Positions 32,079 to 43,900 of a stretch of DNA of 64,000 nucleotides are shown one piece after another (positions within the stretch are counted from its first letter, which is position 1; the number at the start of each line of letters is the position of its first letter). The position numbers and the translations under genes were made by a program. The notes beneath the pieces were generated by a model. It made no database searches and was not told the origin of the DNA. It saw only the letters and a list, made by a program, of their open reading frames with translations. Origin of the DNA: Trogon surrucura (Eukaryota; Chordata; Aves; Trogoniformes; Trogonidae); contig JAJGST010000022.1 of the NCBI GenBank assembly GCA_020746105.1, positions 2,615,135-2,679,134 on the forward strand, read 5' to 3'.

Positions 32079-32662
32079 GGCGACTTACAGGATATCTTTA
32101 CTCTGGAGTGATGAATCCAGGCGTTCTGTTCTTTTACCTTGATTGCAGTGAAGGTGGTCAGCAGGACTTGGAATGGTCCTTCCCACTGTGGGTTTAGAGA
32201 TTTTTCTGCAAGAGACTTAACATACACATAATCTCCGGGTTGTATATTATGTACTGGACCATCCAAACCTCTACTTCGAGTCCCAAACACACGTTTTTTG
32301 ATTTTCTTAATTTGCTTACTCAGTTCCATCATGTAACTAGTTAGGATCTCATCTCCAATCTGGGTAGACAATCCTTGCTGTGTATCATAAGGACGACCAT
32401 ACAAAATCTCAAAGGGGCTCAGTCCCTCCTTTGCCCGAGGTCTCGTACAAATTTGCAAAAGGGCCAAAGGCAGAGACTGAGGCCAGGTTAGGCGAGTTTC
32501 TTGCCCTAATTTTACAATTTGTTGTTTAATTATATGGATCATCTTTTCCACCTGCCCACTGGATTGTGGTCGATAGGGAGTATATTGCTGCCAATCTATC
32601 CCTAGGTGTTGGCTGATTTGTTGTACAATTTTTGAAATGAAGTGGGGTCCTCTATCGGAAGA
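32030..32662 (-). pseudogene. pol: ERV-C integrase, C-terminal half
   Basis: Begins at the second catalytic Asp block (SDRGPHF) right at the Beta-1 junction. The active-site Glu follows within the SGQVEK motif, then the FEILYGRP motif and a C-terminal DNA-binding domain with GDYVYVK and WEGPFQVLL, typical of gammaretroviral integrases. The frame is open to its stop at 32030. Codons 5' of the junction belong to the Beta-1 LTR. Confidence 0.86.
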
Positions 32663-33038
32663 TGAAGAGGGTCCTGTCGGAGAGCCGGTCAAGACAACGA
32701 CAAATCCCACCGGTATGGCTACAAGTAATTCTCCCTTTATTGCTCCGGACAGCTCAAGATATACAGTTCAGCAGTGTCCCCGCGCCTGCCCCTTAACAGA
32801 GTTGGTCAGTTACAGGTTCACACGCGCCAGCGTTTTATTGGGTAGTGCCATTCCACTATGCAAGCGGCTCTCACCCCCCCTTTCTCCCCCTGGCAGGGCT
32901 CTTCACAAAACAGATAAAACCTCCTCCTCCCTGTGTTCCAAGGCAGCTTCAAGGACAGAGCCTCTGTTTAGGCCTAAGCTGGGTTGTCCACGCTTTTAAA
33001 GTTATACCGCACCTCTGCTCCACAAGAAATTCCTCTAC
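32663..33038 (-). repeat. Beta-1 3' LTR (376 bp)
   Basis: Plus-strand ends TGAAGAGG...CTCTACA, preceded on the minus strand by the polypurine tract AAAAAGAAAAAGGGGGATA (about 33039-33058). AATAAA (minus) lies near 32740, with another TTTATTG near 32836. Confidence 0.92.
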
Positions 33039-33227
33039 ATATCCCCCTTTTTCTTTTTGGACAACCCAGGCTTCATCCGCTAGCTTGCTTATAATTCTCT
33101 TGATTATACTTATCAAACAACTAAACATAACTAAGCCTATAACAGTTAAAACTGCAATAACCAAAAATGCCTTAACTAAACTCTTAATTCATCCTGTCAA
33201 AGTTCTCACACCCATCACCCTAAATCA
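33039..33227 (-). pseudogene. env: Beta-1 env C-terminal end
   Basis: A short frame encodes a hydrophobic membrane span (VIAVLTVIGLVMFSCLI) and a charged tail, then reads through the polypurine tract into the LTR. It matches the homologous piece in Beta-2 (59870-60060). It is the last part of a TM protein; everything upstream has been deleted. Confidence 0.72.
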
Positions 33228-33500
33228 TCCAGACCCGCAGTCGCTGGGGAGCCCCTGTTGCAGCGACGTTTCTGGAGAACCCTCCCGACAATTGGGAAGT
33301 CCTACGCAGTGCGTCCACCCGTAGGTGAGGTTTCCAAAGTCGCTGCAAGAGGGTCCAGCATTTATACTCTTAAATAAACAACCTTACATAACGTTGAATG
33401 CGGGAACATCTGGTGTTGTTTGCCCCGTTGAATTCTTCTCACAGCTTGGCCAGGGCTGAAGGAAGAATGCAAGGGAGTCTCCCTATCTATTTTGGTCCTT
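33228..33500 (-). other. Unexplained 270-bp segment in Beta-1
   Basis: At the position where Beta-2 has only about 14 bp, between CACCCTAAATC and TCCTTAATCACACACTTCT, Beta-1 has about 270 bp that I do not recognise. It contains TATAAATGC (minus strand, near 33362) and paired CAGTCGCTG/CAGCGAC-type motifs. It could be original env sequence, another LTR piece or captured DNA. Confidence 0.5.
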
Positions 33501-33512
33501 AATCACACACTT

Positions 33513-34211
33513 CTAACAAAGCAAAAGGCAGCTGGTTTCCCCCACCTTGCTTTTACCTAAAGAAAGCTCACTTTGCTGGTTATTACCATCAACCCTAACA
33601 ACATATAAGGAATCAGAAACCACATTAAGAGGCTCTTTGCTCCAATTCTGGAAAGTCCAACATACAGCTTTCAGTTCGAGTACTTGTAAGCTATCTGCAA
33701 CGTCACCCTGGATTGTATGTTGCTTCCACGCTCCCTGTTGTTGCCATACGCCTGCTGCGCTTCTCGTCTTCCGCCCTGCGTAGCCCAGCAATGCTTCCTG
33801 GATTTCGATGGAGTGCCGCAGTTGCCATTCCAAGTCGAGATCGGCCCTTTCGGATCAACGCGGCGATGGCTTCTGTTCTTTTCATTAGGCGAAATTTAGG
33901 TTGCACTGGTAAGAATACCCATTCTATTATTCTTGCTGACTCTCCAGGGGATTCTTCCCCCTTTTTCTTTTGCCATTGAAGCACAATGGCAAGAGGGTTG
34001 GAATCTGTATTGATGATAAGCAATGACAGGGGGCGATTCTCAAGACGGCATGCACTCCATCCTGTTTGTAATTTAGCAGTTACTTGTTCAAGCACTTTTG
34101 TTTGTTCTGCTATTCACAGCCTGTCTTTAGTCATCGGCCACTGCTCCACCCATACAGGTGTATCGGTCACCCAGGTAATCTTTTGTATGGGCGGCTGCTC
34201 AGCAGTGGCCG
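33513..34211 (-). pseudogene. pol: Beta-1 pol remnant: RT ends and RNase H
   Basis: The first codons of RT are visible just after protease (ITWVTDTPVWVEQW type). They are followed by a stop and a jump near 34095 to the RT connection region. The fingers and palm with the YXDD site are missing. RNase H follows in another frame, with a Glu in LELKAV and an Asp in VVSDSLY near 33590. It stops near 33513, beyond which the rest of RNase H and all of integrase are deleted. It cannot replicate itself. Confidence 0.72.
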
Positions 34212-35057
34212 TCATGATAAATGCTGATCAGTGGTTAATACCATTCCGAGTTGAGACAGCAAGTCTCTGCCTATCAGGCCTTGATGAGTTGAAGGTAACT
34301 GCATGACATATGGCCAAAAGACTATTTGTTTTCCATCTTCAAAAACTATAGTCACAGGGTCTCTACTGGATTGAGGAGCTTTCATTCCTCCCACTCCCAC
34401 AATTTGTGTCATGGGAGCCTGCAGGGGCCACGTGGGTGGCCAGTATGTTTGATTAATGATGGTGACATCCGCTCCGGTGTCAAGCATTGGTCTTAACTGA
34501 ACTTGACTTTCCCCTCGTTGTAGGGTGACTCTTCTTTGTGGCCGGGAATTCATGTCTAGTGTCAAGAAGACATCAAATCCCGATGACCCAAAGCCTTCAT
34601 CTCCTCTTTGCTTTTGTCCCTCTTTTGGATGTGGCTGATGTGGATGGGGTGCTTCAAGGGCAACGATCTGGGCAATCTTGCTTCCTTTTGGAATGGTGAC
34701 AGGTGGTTGTAATGCATAAGCCATAATCTTTATTTGACCTGTATAGTCGGCATCAATAACTCCTGGTAATACTACAACTCCTTGTTTGCTGGTAGATGAC
34801 CGTCCCAGCAGCAACCCTCCAACAAAAGAGTCAGTTGAAAATAATGGGCCAAATGCAGTTGTCGGGATTAACGCTACTTGTTTGTCTTGCAGTGTAACTT
34901 CTACTGCAGTTGCCACATCCACGCCGAGGCTTCCCCAGGTAGCGGGTTTGTTTCGTTGTAGGAAACCGTCTGTGGCTTCAGTTGAGGTTGGGCGCTGATT
35001 TGTGTCTTGGCGCGCGGCCCCTGCGCGCTGCGCTTGTAGTTTTCCGACTTCCAGCAT
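34212..35057 (-). pseudogene. pro: Beta-1 pro: dUTPase and aspartic protease
   Basis: An uninterrupted 282-codon frame overlapping the end of gag by about 157 bp in the -1 frame, as in betaretroviruses where gag-pro is made by ribosomal frameshifting. The N-terminal half is a dUTPase, with GSLGVDV, LLLGRSST, VIDADYTGQIK and PKGSKIAQIV, which removes dUTP. The C-terminal half is a retroviral protease with LDTGADVTII near residue 190 and LIGRDLLSQLG near the end. No inactivating change is evident inside this frame. I could not pick a clear slippery heptamer by eye. It is marked pseudogene because its provirus is defective. Confidence 0.85.
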
Positions 35058-36940
35058 GCCACAGTAGCATGGGTGTCACTATTACATATGTGACACCACA
35101 CAGTCTTTTGGCATGTTATTCTCCAGTGTCCGGATTCTCCGCAGCAAAAGCACAGTCCTGCTGCTGGCCTACTGGCTGCTTTTTTCTTTGGATTACCACG
35201 CCGGCTGTTTTTCCTTCTGGATAAAGCGGCTGCGATCACGTGTCCTTGCCTTTCAATGGCACCTTGCATGGCTGCAGTAAAGGCTGCAGCTTGGCTGCTT
35301 TGTTCTGCTCGTGATGCTCGTAATAACATTTCATCCACTCCCACGCCCTGTGGTAAGGTGGTCAAAATGGCTTTAGTACTTGAATTGGAATTTTCAAAAG
35401 CAAGTGTACGGAACAAGTGTTCTTGCAGTGGCTCAGTTAACTCGGTAGCGTCCTTTATGGCAGCAGACAATCGATCAACAAATTGATTAAATGGCTCGGT
35501 CATCCCTTGTCGTACCGTTGCATACGGGGGTGATTTTTTCTTTTCTGGGACTGATAACAGGGCTCGATGAGCCAGAGTCTGAGAAATTTGATGCATGATT
35601 GTCAGATACGTCAGTTGGGTTGAGGTGGTGGCATAATTTCCGCTACCAGTCAACACATCTGCTTGTAGCCCATATAAAGGATCGTTAATTTCACGGTGTT
35701 TGTTGGCCTCTTCCAGAGCCAATCTTTTCCATTCTCTCTCCCACAGTAAATATTGTGACGGGCTTAATAATAACGAAGCAATATTAGTGCAGTCATTTGG
35801 GCACAATACGTCTGCTGTAAAAATGAATTGTATAATACTTCGTGCAGCTTCTGATCGGATGCCATGTGTGGTGACAGTCTGTTTTGCTTGCTGTAAGATC
35901 TTCCAATCATGAGGTTCCCAGGTCCCTTGTCCGTTATTAATGGTAACGGGACACGCAATCGAAATGGCTGCTTCCCAATCTCCGTCTATTATGGCATCTC
36001 TGATGACACCGCTCCATCGCTGTTGCCAAGGATCCTTTATGGTTCGAGTCTGAAAGTCAGGCTTGAATGAGGGAGCTGATGGTAGTGGGGGAGCTGAGGG
36101 TTCAACCGGTGGTACTAAATGGGATAATGGTTGAATCTCTCACGGGACCTTAGAAATGGTTTCTGGTTGTCTCCAAAGTGATGATGAAACTGGTTTAAGG
36201 GTTTCTTCCATTTCTTGCTGTCTAACTGATAATTCAGCGAGCTTTTTCAGGATCTCTTTCAGAGGTTCATCTTGATCTTCCTCCTTCTTGGTCCGAGGCC
36301 TCTCCATTCGCTGCATAACTTGATCATTACCTCTGACAAATTTGTCAGGACTCAGTTCCGGTTCAGAATCCTCGTCGGAAAAGGGTATCAAAGGGTTAAT
36401 TTTCGGGCGACAGTCGGCTCCGCCCTGTGCCTCCTCTTTCGGCTGGGCCGCGCCTCTCGAGTCCCGCGGCAGCGCCGCTTCCGGGTTTCGCTCAGTTCCA
36501 AGCGGCTTCTGTAACAAGTCTTTCAGAGAGGAGCACACCGGGGCCGCTGTACCCTTCATGGGGCGTGTCTGTCCTAGCCGAAAAAATGTCGCCAGTCGGG
36601 ACGAGCAGGGGCTTTCTTCCTTTGCCTTTTTCCTTTCCTGCTCTCCCCCCAACGCTTCGATCGCCGCCGCGGCAACTTTATTTTCTGTTTGCATGATTTC
36701 TAGAGTGCGTATTACGGTTTTCCAAACAGTGCCTAGTCCTTTCGCTTCTTTTCCTCCCTCTAGAGTACAGTCCCACAAAAAGTCTCCTACTTCACACCAT
36801 TCCGTGGAACTAAAGATTAATGACGGGTCGTTCATTTTCTCCCGTTTCCGAGCCCATGGGGCTAATACATCTCGCTCCTTTACTTTTTCTCCTCTCTTAG
36901 AGAGTATACTAAGGAGGCGAGTTGCCGCGTCCATTTCCAT
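34901..36940 (-). pseudogene. gag: Beta-1 gag, one nonsense codon
   Basis: One continuous frame of about 680 codons from ATG at 36938-36940, with a single TGA at 36140-36142 and no frameshift. Matrix comes first (MDAATRLLSILSKRG, WCEVGDFLWDC). An acidic, Lys/Glu-rich linker follows, then capsid with a major-homology-like segment (QGMTEPFNQFVDRL near 35495). Nucleocapsid has two CCHC knuckles, CFCCGESGHWRITC near 35140 and CHICNSDTHATVAC near 35090. It forms the particle core and packages RNA. Low damage fits a fairly young element. A homologue with a deletion is in Beta-2. Confidence 0.86.
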
Positions 36941-37114
36941 CGCGGTCTTACCTTGGCAGGGGCTTGATCAGCCGCTCAAGCTCTGGTCTCCGGTGCCCTT
37001 TTGGTCACACTCGGAACTCTCCTGCCTCCAGCTCTCCGGCTCCCAAATCGGCTCACGTCCGATGCTTTGGAGTCTTCCCGCATTTAAGCAATCCGCATTT
37101 AAGCGTCCATAGAG

Positions 37115-37133
37115 GGTCCCTGTTCCGGCGCCA
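37115..37133 (-). other. Beta-1 primer binding site, tRNA-Lys type
   Basis: On the minus strand, three bases after the 5' LTR, lies TGGCGCCGGAACAGGGACC, matching the Lys-3-type primer site (one mismatch by eye). Confidence 0.85.
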
Positions 37134-37135
37134 GA

Positions 37136-37511
37136 TGAAGAGGGTCCCGTCGGAGAACCGGTCAAGACAAAGACGAATCCCACCGATATGGCTTCAAGTA
37201 GTTCTCTTTTATTGCTCCGGACAGCTCAAGATATACAGTTCAGCAGTGTCCCCGCGCCTGCCCCTTAACAGAGTTGGTCAGTTACAGGTTCACACGCACC
37301 AGCGTTTTATTGGGTAGTGCCATTCCACTATGCAAGCGGTTCTCACCCCCCCTTTCTCCCCCTGGCAAGGCTCTTCACAAAACAGATAAAACCTCCTCCT
37401 CCCTGTGTTCCAAGGCAGCTTCAAGGACAGAGCCTCTGTTTAGGCCTAAGCTGGGTTGTCCACGCTTTTAAAGTTATACCGCACCTCTGCTCCACAAGAA
37501 ATTCCTCTACA
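37136..37511 (-). repeat. Beta-1 5' LTR (376 bp)
   Basis: Nearly identical to the 32663-33038 copy. It ends CTCTACA at 37511, where repeat-rich DNA changes abruptly to AT-rich single-copy sequence. Confidence 0.92.
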
Positions 37512-40500
37512 ATTTACAGATGCTTGCTTTATCAGTTTAGCTTCACATAGTTACTTTGAGCACATTCTCTGTGTTGTGTATGTAAAAAGTAATGAACCAT
37601 AATAAAAAACATATGTTAGTTCTGAATACAGCAAGGACTTGAGTACAAGCTCACTCCACAATCTGACAGAAAAATATTTATATACTATGAAAATTATTTA
37701 ATGACACAAAAATACTTGTAAAAACCTAAATAGTAACTATAAAATAGCATAAGCATACGTTCCTGTGAACTTGAGGACAAATAGGTCTCTTAGACATGAG
37801 AGCCACTATTTCATTTTTATTTTAGATGTAACACTCTTATGTGATTGTCAGTTCGGATAATACAGGCTGATGGTCAGGCCTCAACTATCCCCATGTTCAA
37901 CAGCATTTGTTTCAGGAGGCTCCGTTGTGGGATATGGTAGTTAAACACTCTCTCCTCTCATAAAAACTGCAATTTGGAGAAGAATTGGGCTTTTAAGAAT
38001 TATCCATTTAATCCATCCCTTTGAAAATATCTATTTCTAAAACACCTAGAGAGAAGCAATTGTGTTGATAGGGATCATTTCTTCTATGTTCAACACTATG
38101 GAAATCTGTGCTGCCATGGGAATTATGGTTCTTCCCAGCTAAGCACAAGGGCAGTAGTAGCATGGGTGTGCCTATTCATGACAAGAGGCTCTTAATCCTG
38201 AAGTGTTCAGTGGCTTGACTACCACAAGAGCCAGAGAGAAATGCATTCAGGAAATCAGTACCACAAACTGGGAGACAGATTAGCTATAGTTCCTAATTTC
38301 CACTTGGAAACAATAAAATTATAGGAAACCCCTAATTAAGACTCTTCCCCTAATTGAATAAGTTCACCATCAAATAGAAAGAAGGACCACAATCAGTATA
38401 GATCACAACCTCTGTCATCTGCTTGCCAGTGGCTCATTTCACAATGTTCCATTCCACAAAGACTATAGAGACTTCAACCGACTTCCTGAGCTGATGCACT
38501 GTTGTTATCTAGCACTTAAAAGAGCACTATATTTAATTTTCACCTACAGACATTAAAACAAGCTATTTAGACAAAATTTGAGGCATCACTACTGGAAAGT
38601 AGGCCAGATATATCAAGGGATCTCAAAATGCAGGTCTGTTCCCTCTCAGGAGCCAGGTTTGAAAAATTCTACCCTTTGCTTTTCTTCACATCTTTCACAG
38701 TACATCACAAAAATACATCATAAAATGGCAAAAGTGCATTAGAATTCAAAACCAAAATTTCTGCTCTTGTTTTCATGCATTGCCCAATTAAAAAAAAAAA
38801 AAACAATATCATAAATGGTTGTTATCCTATTCATTTTATTAATGGGATCATGCCCAGTTCAGGAAAACATTGCAAATAATTATAACTCACAGTTCATCAC
38901 CCCACCCATCCTCATCTTTTCTCAGCCTCTTCTGTTGTTGGGTTGTTTTTTTTGACTCCTCACTGCCAGCTGCTAATACAGATGTCACTTCCTGCCAGAT
39001 GTTTTCATAAAAACCTCAATTAGCATCTACCCACAGATGAGCAAGGTATAGAGGCGACTGTACAAATCCAGACTTCGGAAGTACAAGAGGCTAAATGACA
39101 TTCTGCTGCTCCCTACACATCAGTTTATCCAATGATATTTCTTACAGGTAAAGATTTCATCTGCATTATTCTTTCTAAATAAAATAAAAGAATAAGCCAA
39201 ACAGCTACTTTTAAAGGAGAGCCTGCTCATCCTGGAAGGCTGCTTCTTTAAATTGTGTGCCCAGGCATATTAATGATATAAACCACCCCTGGAATAAAAC
39301 CTTTCGCTTTGAGGTTTTAGGGAAAGTAGTATAACTGAACTTAAATTAGAGAATGAGATGTGAATCCAAAATCTACAATATTCTATCACACAATACCGTT
39401 TTGGGTTTAGGTTCTGATCTTGCTCCATTTTAACGTGTCATAATGTCTTAAACTTTTACGCTAGTATAAGACACTGAGACCAGCAAGCCTCATATCACTG
39501 CAAGCAATAGCTTTAATAAAGGAATGACGTTTAAAGCATTATCTCTCTCAGCATCTGAAAATACAGAGATAATTAAGGCTGATTTTCTTCAAAGCTTTCC
39601 ACCCTCCTAATAAGGTCTAATGAATTCAGCATTGAAGATTTAACAACAGGTGCCTTTAGATTAGGAGGCCATGCTGAACAGGCACAAACAGCACCTGCAA
39701 GCAGTTTCCTCAAGAATGCTAAAAAAGGCCTCAAAACTGCTCCCTGCAGCAACAGCTGCCTTGCTAAGGAAGTAAATAGTATTGTCTACTATTCATAACC
39801 TGCCCAACCTTTGACCCCAGCGCTGCAGTCTCTATGTCTATCACAAATATTGATTTATTCTCACAACATATGCACTGTTACCAATTTTTGTGTTCAACCT
39901 AGTCTGCTTGATGCAGGTTGGTAGGACTGTTTTTATGCCTTTACTCAAGAGCCTGCAAGAAAACTTTTTCAGGACAGACTCCCAACTGCTGCTCTGTTGA
40001 GGAATACAATGCTTTTCCCACACAGTCTTTCTCAGTAAATCTCTCACATAACTTTCTCAGTATCACACAGGAAGCCTGGGAAAGAACCAGGAACTGGATT
40101 GCATCTCAGGCCAGACCTTAATCCATGAGACCACCCTTCTTTTTCAAAGTGAATACGTGAGCATCTTTTTCTAAAATGTAAGACTTAGTTTTTCCCTCCG
40201 ATATTCTCCTGAGTTGACAGTTGTTCCACGGATCATAACTCAGATTCAACTCACAGAATTAGGTAAGATAGAAGGCTCTCAGAGTAGGATCCCCTCACTG
40301 CCACACAGCAAATAAAGAACAGACCCACAGTGACAACGCGGCAGTGAAGAAAGAAACTTTTAAGTGATCCTGCAAATTTAGAAAACAGCCTCTGTGAGCA
40401 GTTCAGTGGCTGTCAGTGCTCACCTCTATTCTTCCTGAATCCAAGGCATTTCTTTTTCCGCCTAGAAGATGATCCTCAATGTCCTCAATTCCCTCCTCTT

Positions 40501-40517
40501 TTACTGTTTTATCCTGG
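37512..40517. other. AT-rich single-copy DNA, no gene recognised
   Basis: About 3 kb without long reading frames, repeats matching other parts of the window, or RNA-like structure that I can recognise. It could be intergenic or intronic. Confidence 0.6.
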
Positions 40518-40965
40518 TGTTGTGGTTTAAGCCGAGTGACTGGCTGGGAGAGACAAAGAACCACGTGGTCGCTCTCTCACTCGCTCACCCCTGCCAGGAG
40601 TGAGGGGAAGAGCCCGGAGAGAGCAGGAGGCGGAGGCTCGTAGGGTTGAGATAAAAACAGTTTGGTTTAATGGTGAACATAAATGGTAACAATAACAGTG
40701 AAATAACAGTAACGTTCAACCAGATATAACACGAGTAACATGTAACGTGGATCTCACCACCCGGAACCCAGCGATGCGGCGCCGCCCGGCCCGAGCACCG
40801 GGAACAGGGAGAGCGCCCCCACCCTGACCAGCTCCATATATATACACTCCAGCATGATATCACGATGGTATCGAATATCCCTTTGACTAGCGACTAGTTT
40901 GGTTGAGCTATTGCGGACTAGCTCCTTTACTGAGAATTAACCCTATCCTAGCTGAACCCAGTACA
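40518..40965 (-). repeat. Solo ERVL LTR
   Basis: A 448-bp member of the LTR family at 19445 and 28517, in minus orientation, flanked by an exact 5-bp duplication CCTGG (40513-40517 and 40966-40970). It shares the CACCATTAAA signal and the TGTACTGGGTTCAGC-type start on the minus strand. No internal sequence remains. Confidence 0.95.
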
Positions 40966-43900
40966 CCTGGAGAAGGCAATTTCTCAGCATTTAGTGCTTC
41001 CTCTTAGCAAGCAACTGAAATAGTAAGAACTCAGAGAAACAACTGTTAAAAAATGGTGCTGACAAACTATTTTGTTACCCATGACAGCAACACAAGCGAA
41101 TCTCTCCTTAATATATCCAAAAGAACTTCTGGGACAAACCAACATGGCTGGTCTCACTCCTCCTAATTAGGAAAATAATTCTACTCCTGCATTTTGGTCC
41201 CTTTCTCTGGGCATAAGATCCCTACAGCTACAACCTTCTCAAATGACCACAACTAAAGGCACTCAAACACAAAAGCCAAGCAACTTAAAAAGTCTTTTTC
41301 ACTTCTTAAATTATCCTACAGTCTCTCAGTTTCTAACTCATCTACTTTTCATGCTTTTAATGTCTGTCTATGAGAGCTATATACTTTCCTCTTTCAAACT
41401 TCTGATGCAAAGAAAAAGAACTCACAGAAATCTGTCCCTAGGCTCCTGTGCCTATAAGCCTTTTCACGGCACCTTTTGCAATTTCTTCTCTTCCCTAACC
41501 AGTCCAGCTCTTTACCCACAATAACTCACATGAGCATTTTACTCCGAGATCTCCAGCTGTGCCTTAATCTAAAAGTTTCTAATTCTTCTATTTAGAGCAC
41601 TCAACACATTTCCCATCCACCCATATCTAATTTCTTGTCTCGATCGACAGAGGTAAACACGTGTTTAAGTAAAGTGATCAAGAAACAAAGAGATGAAAAG
41701 TAATAGTTAGAATCTCAGTTTAGTGGTTGTTGTCACTAACCATTGCTGCTTATGTTCATGTATCTAAAGAGGAAACATCTATGTGGTGAATGACGTGACC
41801 TGAAGACTGTTATTATACGATCTAGTAAACTATATTATGTTTAGTAAGACAAAATATATAAAACACATTCTTTGATTTCATAAATATGCTCTAAAGCATC
41901 AATAACACTCATGTAAATCCTTTTTATAAAACTTTTGGTTGTTTTAATCATAAATGACACCCACATAAAAATGAGACATTAAATATACCCAGATTTCCTA
42001 AGGAGAAACATATCAATAATACCAAAAAGACAGTCACCCCTTCCCACACTCCTAACCAGAAAACAGGGACAATGGCTGAGTATGATTAATCAGAGTCTAT
42101 TTGTTGTAGAAGCTAATGGAAGGAACAGTGCTAAGCATTTTTAAAAAATGAATAATAACCCAGGTACCTGGCACCTGCATGTGAAGTGAAGCATTACAAA
42201 CAAATGAGGAGTAATAGAGCTTACTGGGCATAAAATGTTACTGTTTTATAAAAAAAAACCCGCAGAATAAGCAAACTAGAAGTAATCACCCTGAGCACTT
42301 CCATCGACTAAATAACCCTTAAACTTTCTGAGGTCTTACAAAATAACATGATTGATTAGCACCTGCCTGAGTCTATAAAGGGGAATGGGACATACATACC
42401 TTGAAGTGATGCTAGAATTTCAGTCCTACCTTAGCTCTGTTACTGTCCAAATAATAAAACATTGAGTTTACTATTTTAATGGTCCACATCTTGCTACTCT
42501 GTTTCCCAGGCTTTTAAAAGTGCTTGGAGAAATACTGTTCAGGCCTTAGATATTTGCCAAATTAACAACCAGAGACACAAGGCATTTTAAAAAGAAATGC
42601 TGATTAATTGCTTCCTTATATTGCACATTATTTAATAAGCTTTGCTGCAGATTCATCTTGCTAACAGACCCCCTGCTTGGAACTTTCACTAAAGAGCGAA
42701 AAAAAGAACTTTTAAAGGAAACCAAGGTTTGTACCTGCAGATGGCAGGTTTACAGCTGGACACTACTCTGTTTATAATGGTTTGCAGTTACTGCACTTGC
42801 TGGGTAAAATGTTGCCAATATGCTCATAGCTTATTTCCAGAGAGTTGGAAATATTTTTTTTTCCATACAAGTATACTAATCCTATCCTAGAACTGACAGT
42901 ATATATGGACCAGCATCTGAAGAAAAAAATAAAAAAGGATCACTGACAAAGTATTTAGATTCCCCAACCATAGCTGCTCTGAGTTAAATCCAAGGACTTG
43001 GTTTTTTGTGTGTGTGGATTTATATTCCACACAAGGACTTAGAAGAACAGGCAGAGTAAAGAGGCTTGAGAGACTAACACTGGCTGATCTTCAGGGTGCT
43101 GGAAACTCAGGAAGGTGAAAAATCAGAATTTTTGGGAGACAGCTGTTGTCAAATGTTTTTGCTTTTATAAAACACAAGCTCCAGGGAAAGAAACAAAATT
43201 AAGAAAATCTTATCTCTTTTGCTATGAGAATTTAGGAGAACAAAAGTTTTAATGCACCTAGAGCACAATTAAATATGGAGAATACAAGGCAAGTACACTG
43301 AGAGTATAACAGAATTAAATGTTTATATTGTAAAACTGATTAGTATGAAAATCTCAGCTATCTTATTGCTCCTGAAATTAAAGTGTATTTTTAAAGGCTT
43401 TTTTAGAAAACAATACAGTACCATTCTACATTGAAAGAAGTTAGATATTTAGTAAGCTGACTGACAATAAGGGTTGAATTTGCATTTGGCATACTCTAAA
43501 CGTTCAAATTGAAAGGAGCCAAAGCCTTTGTTTTGAAAGACAAAAATATCACACTGTGGAAAAAGAGAGAGAAAGAGACAGTGAAAACAACTGAATGATG
43601 AACTGAAAGATAAACGTTGTGCTTTATTATTTATTCAAGCAGCTAGGAGCACTAAATAAGGTTTTCCTAATATCATTACTGTGGTGATTAACATCCTTTT
43701 TCACACTTAAAAATCATTCCTGAAACTCAGAAGTGAATGGATTTCTCCCCACTATAATTAGTTGCTCCACATATAATTGCAGAAAGCCGTGTATTTTTTC
43801 AACTCTGCGCTTGCAAAACAGTGGCTTCATTCTACTGCCTTTCAGTTCTTTTCTACATGGGACCAGCAAACACTGGGGTGTCAGGATGATGAAGTATCCG

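Larger units (their letters stand above)
29939..32662 (-). mobile_element. ERV-C, gammaretrovirus-like provirus, 3' part
   Basis: On the minus strand: integrase C-terminal half, overlapping env, polypurine tract and 3' LTR. It is a relative of ERV-A but keeps full-length env. It is cut within integrase at 32662 by the Beta-1 LTR. The upstream pol that should lie on the far side of Beta-1 is absent, since single-copy DNA starts at 37512. Confidence 0.88.
32663..37511 (-). mobile_element. Beta-1, betaretrovirus-like provirus, internally deleted
   Basis: On the minus strand: LTR, Lys-type primer site, gag, dUTPase-protease, pol remnant, env end, polypurine tract and LTR. The two LTRs share a distinctive internal shortening after CCCCCTGGCA and differ at about 3 percent of positions, so they are a genuine pair. 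The flanks do not form a target duplication: GGAAGA lies on the left inside ERV-C integrase and ATTTAC on the right in single-copy DNA. The RT core, integrase and most of env are gone. Confidence 0.9.

Noticed and set aside
32657-37517. Target duplication for Beta-1
   Set aside because: The flanking hexamers GGAAGA and ATTTAC do not match in any register.
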